From Scleroderma bovista (lineage: Eukaryota; Basidiomycota; Agaricomycetes; Boletales; Sclerodermataceae), in contig JAYMGJ010000280.1 of NCBI GenBank assembly GCA_037178675.1, forward strand, positions 1 through 64,000: 64,000 nucleotides of DNA. The letters are read 5' to 3'. Below the pieces are notes generated by a model. That model worked only from the letters and a program-made list of their open reading frames with translations. It was not told the origin of the DNA and searched no databases. Shown piece by piece: positions 55,807 through 64,000 of the stretch; within the stretch, counting starts at the first letter, position 1; each line of letters starts with the position of its first letter. The translations under genes and the position numbers were made by a program.

Positions 55807-57651
55807 ATGGAAGACTTTGACGGTGCCATTGCCATTGATCTTGGTACTACCTCTTCGTCTGTTGGTGTCTGGAAAGATGGTCGGGTAGAAATCATTGCCG
55901 ACGAACAGGGTAACCGGTCAACACCATCATACGTCGCCTTCTTGGCTGAAGGGCGTCTGATTGGTCATGCGGCAAAGAAACAAGCCACAATGAACCCGCG
56001 CAATACCATCTTCGACGCAAAGCGTCTGATTGGTCGTCGCTATGCTGATCCAGACGTTCAAAGAGATATGGCTCGCTGGCCTTTTGCGGTGGTCGAGAAG
56101 GAGGGCTCTCCTCTCATCAAAGCGACCTACCTCGGGGTGGAAGAGACTTTCACACCCCAAGAAATATCTTCGATGGTCCTCAGTAGAATGAAGGAAATTG
56201 CTGAGGCCAAGCTTGGCAAGACTGTCAAAAAGGCTGTCATCACTGTCCCGGCCCACTTCAACGACTCCCAGCGTTCGGCTACCCAGGATGCTGGTACCAT
56301 CGCCGGTCTCCACGTTATCCAGCTTATCAACGAACCCACAGCTGCTGTTGCTGCTTACGGCCTCGACCGAAAATCAAATCTTGAAAAGAATGTCGTTATT
56401 TTCGACCTTGGTGGAGGCACGCTTGATGTCTCTTTAGTCAACATGAAGGGTGGAGTCTTCGCTGTGAAAGCGACCGCTGGTGACCCTCATCTAGGTGGTG
56501 AGGACTTCGATAATGCACTCCTCGAGCACTTCAAGAACGAGTTCAAGCGGAAGCACAAACTTGATATTTCGCAGGATCCTCGTGCCCTCAGACGTCTGAG
56601 AGACGCCTGTGAGCGTGCCAAGTGCACCCTTTCTAGTGTCTCCCAAACGACTGTTGAAGTCGGTTCACTTTTCGAGGGTGTCGACTTCTCTGCTAGCATT
56701 TCTCGTGACCGTTTTGAAGAGATCAATGCCACATTATTCCAGTCGACCCTCGAACCCGTGAAGAGGGTACTCAGTGACGCTAAAATACCCCGCGAGAAGG
56801 TTGATGATATTGTCCTTGTTGGGGGTTCCACTCGTATTCCGAAAATCCAAAGCGTCGTCTCCGGGTACTTTGGTGGGCGGCAGTTGAATAAGTTGGACAA
56901 CCCTGACAAGGCCGTCATCTCCGGTGCTACTATACAAGCTTCAATCCTCACTGGTCAGACTTCAGAAACGACCCAGGACATCGTTCTTCTGGATGTCACC
57001 CCACTGTCACTTGGCGTGGCGTTGGTGGGTGATATTTTCGGCATCGTGATTCCTCGTAATACCCCCATCCCGACAACCAACTCAGAAGTGTTCACGACCG
57101 TCGAGGATAACCAAACCTCGGTCCTTTTCCCTGTGTATCAGGGTGAACGCATTGTCGAGTGCAGTAAAAATAACCACTATCTCGGTGAATTCTTGCTCAC
57201 TGGCGTCCCTCCCATGCCTCGTCATCAACCTCAGCTAGACACTACCTTTGATATTGACGCCAGCGGTCTCTTGAAGGCTTCCGCTCGGGAACGTACTTCT
57301 GGCAGCAGGGCATCAGTCACCATCACCAACTCTGTCGGTCGCTTGTCGGCAGCTGAGGTTGACCGGATGATGAAGGATGCTGAGCGGTTCAAACGAGTTG
57401 ACAAAGAATTGGAGGCACGACAGCGAGCCAAGACAGAAGCCAAGTATGACCTTAAGTCGTATATTGGCCAAGTCAAGGGGAGGATCGCCTCACCCCAGAT
57501 TGGCATGAGACTCAGCCGCACAGCTAAGGAACGGATTGAAGCCAAACTGGCTCACGCTCTTGAGAAGTTTGAGAATGAAGATACGACAACCGATGAATTC
57601 AGGAAATTGCAGCTTGACATCACGCAGGCCTTGCAGGAGGCAGGAATCTGA
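55807..57651 (+). CDS. HSP70-family chaperone, divergent, without EEVD tail
   Basis: Intronless, 614 residues from ATG 55807. The ATPase domain shows '[16 protein letters not shown]', '[13 protein letters not shown]', '[14 protein letters not shown]', '[19 protein letters not shown]', '[15 protein letters not shown]', '[14 protein letters not shown]' and '[15 protein letters not shown]'. The substrate-binding domain has '[13 protein letters not shown]', 'YQGER' and '[16 protein letters not shown]'. The lid is shortened and the C-terminus ends '[10 protein letters not shown]', with no cytosolic EEVD or ER HDEL signal. Substitutions such as T-L-D in the second phosphate loop mark it as a diverged paralogue. 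The frame is open for 16 codons upstream of the ATG, to an AG that would join the membrane protein. Confidence 0.93.
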   Translation: MEDFDGAIAIDLGTTSSSVGVWKDGRVEIIADEQGNRSTPSYVAFLAEGRLIGHAAKKQATMNPRNTIFDAKRLIGRRYADPDVQRDMARWPFAVVEKEGSPLIKATYLGVEETFTPQEISSMVLSRMKEIAEAKLGKTVKKAVITVPAHFNDSQRSATQDAGTIAGLHVIQLINEPTAAVAAYGLDRKSNLEKNVVIFDLGGGTLDVSLVNMKGGVFAVKATAGDPHLGGEDFDNALLEHFKNEFKRKHKLDISQDPRALRRLRDACERAKCTLSSVSQTTVEVGSLFEGVDFSASISRDRFEEINATLFQSTLEPVKRVLSDAKIPREKVDDIVLVGGSTRIPKIQSVVSGYFGGRQLNKLDNPDKAVISGATIQASILTGQTSETTQDIVLLDVTPLSLGVALVGDIFGIVIPRNTPIPTTNSEVFTTVEDNQTSVLFPVYQGERIVECSKNNHYLGEFLLTGVPPMPRHQPQLDTTFDIDASGLLKASARERTSGSRASVTITNSVGRLSAAEVDRMMKDAERFKRVDKELEARQRAKTEAKYDLKSYIGQVKGRIASPQIGMRLSRTAKERIEAKLAHALEKFENEDTTTDEFRKLQLDITQALQEAGI

Positions 57652-58270
57652 TGGGATAATTGCACATTTATGTGATCATGTTTGTATTTCTACCTTGTAA
57701 CTCTTCAGCAGGTGTTTTGCTATGAATGTGAACGAATCTAGTCACCTACATAGAGTCGTCATTCACTTGTAACATCAATTACCTTCTTGCTCTCTTGTAT
57801 TCCCTTTGATCCCGCACTCCTTATGCTTCTTGGCCGATTACAATTCAGCACTTCTCTGCTATCTTCGCTTGATGCTCCATCATATACTATACATAGCTGT
57901 CGGATCTTCAATACCGATATAGCTTACAAACATGTGAAGTGTAATTTAGGTCATTGTGATTTACCTTCAGCACCCTTTTCACCTTCACCGACGATCTTTC
58001 CCTCAAGTTCGCTCTCCACTTGCTGTCGCAGTCCACTCCTATCAGGGACACGTACACGCCACGCTGTAGTATGACAGGGTACGACCCTATGGGGATCCCC
58101 TCTGCGCCGACATGGGCTTGGAGCTGAGTAGGATATGGTACAATGGAGGACTCTGGAAGGCCATTTGAAGGCTGAGAGTGGACAGTGAGTACTACCAAGG
58201 GACGAGCGTACGACGTGAACACCTGTACCCTAGGTGGACGCGCGTCCGGTGGTGGCAAGCGCAGGTACTA
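57652..58270. other. 3' flank of the HSP70, no gene supported
   Basis: A minus-strand frame at 57908-58258 ('VLQRGVYVSLIGVDCDSKW') is open for 116 codons but starts without ATG and resembles nothing known to me. Confidence 0.4.
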
Positions 58271-58800
58271 AAGCTTCAGTCCATCGAGCATGAGGATACA
58301 AGGGGAGCAGGCAACTGTGCTGTGTTGAAGAAAGTGGCAGCATTGACGGTGTCGACTCGGATATTAAACGCAGTCAGCTCGTTTTCTGTCCAGTCGCTGC
58401 CAGATTTGGCGGATAGAACGATGCTCGCCATGATGATGGTGGAAGAAAGAACGAAGATGACGGTCAAATAACGCAGTGACTCGGGCCCCTCTCAGCATTT
58501 GTATGTAGTTTGTGTAACTTTGTTGCAACAAATGCGGTAACTCCCGGCGGTGGTCTTGTACAAGACTTGACATGCAACGTTTCAAGACTCGATGCTCGAT
58601 GTATTGCAATAATACGAGCGGTAAACCCGTAGTCAATCGAATATACTATCTGCCACTAGGTGCGTGTTCTCTGTCATCTCGTACTTAGATCACTCAGGCT
58701 GTCCAAAGAAGGCTTTGATCCTCTCATCAGATGCCACCTTCACACAGTGAGCGAAGACATGGGGGTAAGCTTCTCGCTCGGCAGCGCCGCACCAGGTCAT
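58271..58800. repeat. Partial copy of 50640-51250
   Basis: Carries the 5' end of the hypothetical gene ('KSGSDWTENELTAFNIRVD', minus), its upstream spacer and the last ~100 bp of GST copy 2, in the same order, with internal deletions. The coding parts are too short to be genes. Confidence 0.85.
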
Positions 58801-58814
58801 ACCACTTGTATGGA

Positions 58815-58980
58815 TAATGAGCCTGCTGAGTTTCCCAAGACGGATAGCTAGTTCCTCTGCGTGCCCATTAGAAGGTCTGCGGTGATTTTATGCTCCGATT
58901 CAATACAGCGAAGGGTCCACGCGTGCATTTGCGTGGGCGCGTTACTCGTCAACGGGCCATCACTGGGACTGAATTTTTCC
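58815..58980. repeat. Partial copy of 54065-54390, left piece
   Basis: From 'CCTGCTGAGTTTCCCAAGAC' on it matches 54070-54240 with deletions, then a word like 'GACTGAATTTTTCCG' from 54376. The rest of the copied segment resumes at 62540, beyond the insert. Confidence 0.8.
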
Positions 58981-59074
58981 GATAATGCTGTATATGCACT
59001 TTGCAATAAGTACCGTGTCTAACATGTGACTATCTGACAAGGATAGTCATGCATGGCCTTATAAGTCTTTATAA

Positions 59075-59510
59075 GGCTTTAAGCTTCACACAAGATTTCT
59101 AGGTAATGGTAACCTAACACATTATGATAGGCATGGTAATACACAAACTATCAGTTCTGTAAGCCCATTCAGTCTATGTCAGATAACACTTGATCACACT
59201 TCTCATGTCCTTAAACAAGGACATGATTTATCAGATTGGCTGAACCCTGTATTGATCATAAGTTGGATAATGTTATATATGGTTGTATAAGGCTTTGAGC
59301 TTGACACAAAAATTATAGGTGATGGCAACCTAACACATTATGATAGGCATGGTAATACACAAACTATAAGTTCTGTATGTCCATTCATTTCATGTCAGAT
59401 AACACTTTGACCACACTTCTCATGAGTTTAAACAGGGACATGATTTATCAGATTGGTTGAATTGCATGAGTTGGATAATGTCACATATGGCTGTATAAGG
59501 CTTTCAACAT
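59075..59510 (+). repeat. Two tandem units of 216 bp
   Basis: 'ATTATGATAGGCATGG' occurs at 59121 and 59337, with the flanking words 'TAATACACAAACTAT', 'GACATGATTTATCAGATTGG' and 'TGTATAAGGCTTT' at the same spacing. AT-rich, non-coding. Confidence 0.8.
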
Positions 59511-59654
59511 GAAGTTTATGGACTTTGTTGTAACAAGCATAAAATACCACTATTTATTAATTATGTAATTGCTAACCACTGTGGCTCAGATTTTCAGAGA
59601 TAAAGTTTAGTGACTTACCTCATGCAATTACCATATGAGATAAACAATAGCAAC

Positions 59655-59775
59655 TTAGCTGATCCGGCGAAATGCAACTTACCTAACCCTGATCCAATGA
59701 AATGTAACTTACCTGACCCTGCTCCAACCCAATTCAGTGTAACAGTAACTTACCTGACCCAGCTTCAACTCGAAG
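59655..59775 (+). repeat. Three to four ~30-bp units
   Basis: Units of GATCCAATGAAATGTAACTT followed by ACCTGACCCT repeat with decay. Confidence 0.7.
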
Positions 59776-60254
59776 ATCGAAGTCACAGACAAGAGTGAAG
59801 AACCTAAACAGTTCCTTCCAGGAGGGTTTATATATAACATGGGTACTGTACAGTTCTTACTGATCATTTCCCGCGCTTTGACCATTTCTACTTTAGGGTA
59901 CATTTGCAAATTCAGTACACCTGCCGGTCACACTCGACAGCACCTTGGACAATGGTGGGGATACGGTTGTTGTCATCGCTGGACAACAGGCTGGTGGATG
60001 GCCGTCGTCATCATCAGTTGACAGTGCACACAGTGAAGATAACTGCCCGCATCAAGAGGGCAATTCAAATCAGCAAACCAGCCCTTCCGATTAGCCGAGC
60101 TGACAGCACTTGACAGCGCTTAGCCGACCGCCCAGCCTGTCCGACTCTGTGCCAGTCTGTCGGACTCCCGAGTGCCAGTCTGGTTGTCACTCGATTCAAA
60201 TATTCAGTAGAGAAAAAAAAGTATATTAGGACTAAAGAAAACTAGAGTGCTAAT

Positions 60255-61530
60255 CACAAATGACTAAATAATATATTTATACGACCGGGCCCGTGGTTGT
60301 CGAACGCAGGGGAGGGCGATCGTCGACGCTGCGCTGGCGCGATGGCCAGCGTTGCTGTGGCTGGGAGGTTGGTGGGCGTCGGGGGCGTCATTGTCGGATG
60401 ACGCTGGGATGGGAGTCATCCCGTCGTCGCGCCGTTGCGCCGTCGCCGTCGACGCTGGGGATGTGGGTGGTCGCATCGCCGCCGTCGACGCTGGGGGTGG
60501 TGGCGGGGTCGTTGTCGTTGTCGTCGTGGTCAGTGTTGATGGCCACGGCGACGACGTTGACGGTGGGGGTCGTCGTCATCAGTGGCCACCTCGACGACGT
60601 TGGTGGTGGGGCCGTCGTTGCCCTCGCGTTGGTGGTGGCCGTCGACGCTGGTGGTGGAGCGGTGGTGGTGGCCTAGCCGTCGTCGTCGTCGTCTGGTCGA
60701 CGACGCTGCTGGTGGTGGTGGTGGTTGGTGTCGTCGCCATCGGCCGTGGTGGGGTCGTTGTCGTCGTCGTTGCTGATGGTGGTCGATCGACGACGCTGGT
60801 GGTGACGGTGGCTGTGGGCGAGGCGTGTAGTGACGCGGTAAATACTATTAGGAAATGTTGATAGTTCAATATGCTGATATAATCGTTACACAAACACACG
60901 CACACACATACTTGAAAATTTTTGAAGTCTCTCATTCTCATTCTCTTCATCCGTCGACCACCACCCGACAGTCACCACCACCACCGTCAACGCGACCACC
61001 ACCACCACCGTCAACGCGACCACCACCACCCACCACCGTCGATGACGACGTGGCCACCACCCACCACCGTCGATGACACCACCACCCACCACCGTCGATG
61101 ACGACGTGGCCACCACCCACCAACGTCGACCACCACCACCACCATCAACGCGACCACCACCACCAACAGCGTCGACAACGACAACGTGGCCACCACCACC
61201 AACGTCGACGACGCGACCGCCACCACCACCAGCCTCGTCGACGACGACCCCACCAGCAGCGTCAACGACACGGACACCACCACCAACGTCGACGAGGCCA
61301 CCACCAACGACAACCGCCACCCCACCAGCAGCGTCGACGATGACACGACCACCCCACCAGCAGCATCGACGACGCGACGACGACGACCCACCCCACCACC
61401 AGCGACGACGACGATAACAATGACCACCTCGCCGCGGTCGCCGCCACTACCCCCATCACCTGCGTCGACATTGCGGCCATCGACGACGACGACAACCACC
61501 TCGGTATATATAATACTTAGTCTTTGTTCT
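60255..61530. repeat. GC-rich foldback of GTCGACGCTGGTGGTGG / CCACCACCACCGTCGACG units
   Basis: The left arm (60290-60835) is a degenerate minisatellite of GTGGTGGTGG and GTCGTCGACGCTG on the plus strand. The right arm (60955-61500) is the same on the minus strand. They are separated by about 120 bp of AT-rich sequence. Outer edges are inverted too: 'CTAAATAATATATTTATACG' at 60265 and its rough reverse complement near 61520. The many overlapping frames here (Val- or Thr/Pro-rich) are translated repeat and I do not call genes. Confidence 0.8.
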
Positions 61531-61643
61531 GTAGTTTATTGAATTAATATAAATTGGTTAACATTAACATTGAATGAATTGAGTGCTTGAAAAGTTTCAA
61601 GTACAGGCAGTAAAGGTAATATGGATGCTGTTGATAGTGCTAC

Positions 61644-61760
61644 TGGGACAGTCTGGACAGTGCTAGCCAGTTAGGTACCTTGCTAGGAGTAGCTGGGGCT
61701 CTGGGGTAACTGGCCAGTACTGTCCAGTGCTGTCCAGGGGAGGGTTGGTTTGCTGATGCA
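61644..61760 (+). repeat. Dispersed repeat, copy B
   Basis: Partner of 3212-3330: 'AGCCAGTTAGGTACCTTGCT' with the same flanking words. Confidence 0.65.
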
Positions 61761-62284
61761 ACCTGCTTTCTCAACAGACTCATTCTCAGGCATGAATATG
61801 CCGATACTATTGACACTAATTGCCTTCCATCGATCTGGACGCCTGGGCAATTCAACTTCAGAATGCACTCTGTGTTCTCGACTTTGAGAGTGCATCGTGA
61901 GTTGTGCCCAAATAGGCAATATAGGAAATGAGCTCTCCGCACGAAATGTAGCCTAGTTGATATGTTGTGAGCACAGCCTTCCATGGCCATATATAGAACA
62001 TGTCTATTTTATATTATTTGAAGATGACTGCATGGTCTTACCATACACCTACTATGAAAGTACCTGTATTTCAGATCCTTCTGTCTGTTGATCATGTTGA
62101 AAATGTACTTTCCTATTCCACCATGCACCATACTATGCAAGCTGATAGTCATTGCCTCTGCAAGAGTGATCTACCCCAGGAACTACAATATTTATGTACA
62201 GTTATTGGTCAATACAAACTTTGCAGTCTTGTCTAACACTGTATCATAGGGGGAGAAATTGATAATGGCCATATAATTATCTTT

Positions 62285-62445
62285 TCACAAATTGCATTAT
62301 GTCAGTCATGCTGAATTGGACAGCTGTTGGTAACTTAATGACATGGATCATATAATGTCAATTAATTATTTTTTCATGAGTTGCATTATGTCAGTCATGC
62401 TGAATTAGATAGCTGTTGGTAACTTAATGACAAGATCATATATCA
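62285..62445 (+). repeat. Two tandem units of 89 bp
   Basis: 'TTGCATTATGTCAGTCATGC' at 62292 and 62381, with 'AGCTGTTGGTAACTTAATGA' following each. Confidence 0.8.
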
Positions 62446-63054
62446 GTATGTCATGAGGCTGAATATATGATATATATGATCAAGTTATTTGTTTTGTAAT
62501 CATAGCTTATCATGGATCGACGGTCCCCGTGATGACACTACCTGCCGTGCCAACAGCCTTGTACATTCTCGTGTACATTGTTTTCACCCCACTCCTCCCC
62601 CACTCGAGGGCGCACCTGATTCGGATGCCGAATTTCAGTAGCCAAAATGAGTGATCAGCGTCATCTCGGACACTGAATTTCCGTATCTCGTGAATCGAGA
62701 ATGGTGACTTCTGTCACTGATAATCGTTTGTTGGCGACTTCGAATCGCTCAATCACCTCACATTTCTCGCGCCGTCATTACCACAAGTACTGATTTCTGG
62801 GGGATCACAAACCACCCTTTCCTTTCCCTCGTTCTCAAAACCCCAGGCAGACGAGTGAAAGGAGGCTTTCACCGGCCACGGGGTGAAAACAAGTCGATTT
62901 CGTTCTCATCACTTGCCGCCGATCAAGATATCATGGCACTCTCCACAGGTAATGTGGTGACTCCCACCAGTACAGCTGGAGGCGGGCTTTCTTCCAATCC
63001 AGTATCCCTCCCAACTAGTTCGACAATTCCTACCATTTCTGCGTCTCCTTGCTG

Positions 63055-63834
63055 ATGAGCTCTTCTGCAGCGTCCTCAGAAGCCACCAGTTCGACATGCG
63101 CATCGAAGTTGGTACCGGATCCTTCAACAACATCATCCACAACGACTTGTACACAGCAAACATCAACACTCGTTGTAGCGACTATGGTGCCCCCTACTAC
63201 GTCCCAGTTCGAACCTACATGTGGCGGGGTAGTTATTGTGACAATTTTTGCATCTGTTACTCCTACCACAACGTCGTTGTCGATTGCACAAAGCTCCCCA
63301 AACCCGAACCCGTTCTGGAGCAACAAGGGAGCAGTCGCTGGGGTATTCACCGCCATTGGATTGATCGGCTTGGCGCTCGCCACATTACTCATCACTTTTG
63401 TCCGTCGACGCCGTCGGCGTGCCACTAAATCTGACAAGGAGATTGCAGCAGCAGCAGACGTCGCCACTTTCGTTCCGCTTGACGATTCTTCTGAACGTGG
63501 CGGTGATGGTTATGGATTCTCTGATAAAACCCATGGTATAGCCGAGATGCCACAGTCCGATCCTCACGCTACTGGTGGCGTGGTGGTGGGTGCAGCTCGT
63601 GGGCCGAGTACCCATGCACCTTCCCATACCCCCACCGGTCCCATCGCCCAGGAATTATGCAATCCTACTACAGATATTTCGTATCCACGTAGCGCGTTGA
63701 CCGAAGGCCTTGTCCTCGAGTCTACGGGCCTATCGGGTACTGGAGAAGTAGCTACAGCAAACAACACTGGCAATGTCGAATCATCCGGTGATGGAGGACA
63801 CCCCTCACTGGTGCAGCCAGGATACGAGTCGGAT
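63055..63834 (+). CDS. Single-pass membrane protein, second copy
   Basis: 260 codons in the same frame and with the same donor (GTAAGC after codon GAT) as copy 1. It keeps the Ser/Thr-rich region with its Cys, the transmembrane helix ('[18 protein letters not shown]') and '[10 protein letters not shown]'. Relative to copy 1 about 30 codons are missing after 'GGVVVG', one codon near 'LESTGLSG', and 14 codons before 'ESSGDGG'. All losses are in frame, so both copies have been held as coding sequence. The acceptor CCCGAAG ending at 63890 would join the HSP70 frame, as in copy 1. Confidence 0.65.
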
Positions 63835-63938
63835 GTAAGCACAGTCATTCTTGCACGATTGCTTGTTATGTACTTACAGCATACCCGAAGCCCATCAGCC
63901 CGCCGCTTCGTAATCCACAGATTCCCATCCTTCAAGAA

Positions 63939-64000
63939 ATGGAAGATATCTTTGACGGTGCCATTGCCATCGATCTTGGGACTACCTCCTCGTCTGTTGG
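63939..64000 (+). CDS. HSP70, second copy, 5' end only
   Basis: ATG 63939 opens '[19 protein letters not shown]', identical to copy 1 except for one inserted Ile codon. It is cut by the window end, so whether the full chaperone is present is unknown. The upstream 16 codons from 63891 are also open in this frame. Confidence 0.75.
   Translation, partial: MEDIFDGAIAIDLGTTSSSV

Larger units (their letters stand above)
58985..62535. mobile_element. Repeat-rich insert splitting the duplicated segment
   Basis: About 3.5 kb of AT-rich sequence with no coding gene, absent from the parent segment between about 54240 and 54247. It contains the tandem repeats, foldback and dispersed repeat listed below. 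Ends and target duplication are not clear, so several nested insertions are likely. Confidence 0.5.
62540..64000 (+). repeat. Duplicate of 54247-55870, right piece
   Basis: A colinear, highly similar copy of the 5' flank, the short ORF, the membrane-protein exon and the start of HSP70. It runs off the window end. Indels inside the coding part are multiples of three. Confidence 0.93.

Noticed and set aside
60293..61542. Long Val/Gly-rich and Thr/Pro-rich open frames
   Set aside because: Overlapping frames on both strands follow the trinucleotide-like minisatellite; no start context, splice sites or domain.

Overview
This 64 kb window comes from a filamentous basidiomycete, most likely an Agaricomycete. 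Genes are split by many introns of about 45-70 nt with GT..AG borders. The window carries families typical of mushroom-forming fungi: DUF6532, DUF6534, Plavaka-type CACTA transposases and KDZ (Kyakuja-Dileera-Zisupton) transposases. Exon structures below were worked out by hand from splice sites, reading frame and family resemblance. No transcript data or database search was available.

Layout. 0-9 kb: a DUF6532 gene, then relics (a frameshifted coatomer beta-prime copy, a fragment resembling the myosin-like head of a class V chitin synthase) and a tRNA-Ala. 9-19 kb: the conserved host core, with CSN1 (COP9 signalosome), NOP53 (60S ribosome biogenesis), a large FHA protein that may be Ki-67-like, and a DUF6534 membrane protein. 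20-27 kb: an apparently intact Plavaka transposase with a companion gene and a divergent DUF6532 gene, perhaps all one element. 27-47 kb: a roughly 19 kb region that looks like one large, or two nested, KDZ elements. It holds a KDZ transposase with complete frames, a TET/JBP-type 2-oxoglutarate/Fe(II) dioxygenase, and five further spliced genes that I cannot assign to known families. Between them lie tandem arrays and a large palindrome that share a CGGCA core. 47-48 kb: the truncated 5' part of a second Plavaka gene. 48.8-54 kb: three copies of a short GST like the N-terminal domain of EF1B-gamma; two are intact and one has a premature stop. 54.6-57.7 kb: a single-pass membrane protein followed by an HSP70, with splice sites that could join them in frame. 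58.3-64 kb: partial copies of the 50.6-51.2 and 54.1-55.9 kb segments, split by a repeat-rich insert of about 3.5 kb that contains a GC-rich foldback structure.

Most worth follow-up: (1) the KDZ + TET/JBP region with its cargo genes and the recurring CGGCA arrays; a KDZ-TET/JBP association is published for basidiomycetes, but the arrays, palindrome and cargo proteins here are not something I recognise; (2) a possible membrane-tethered HSP70 whose frame-compatible splice signals are kept in two diverged copies; (3) an FHA protein with Ki-67-like repeats.
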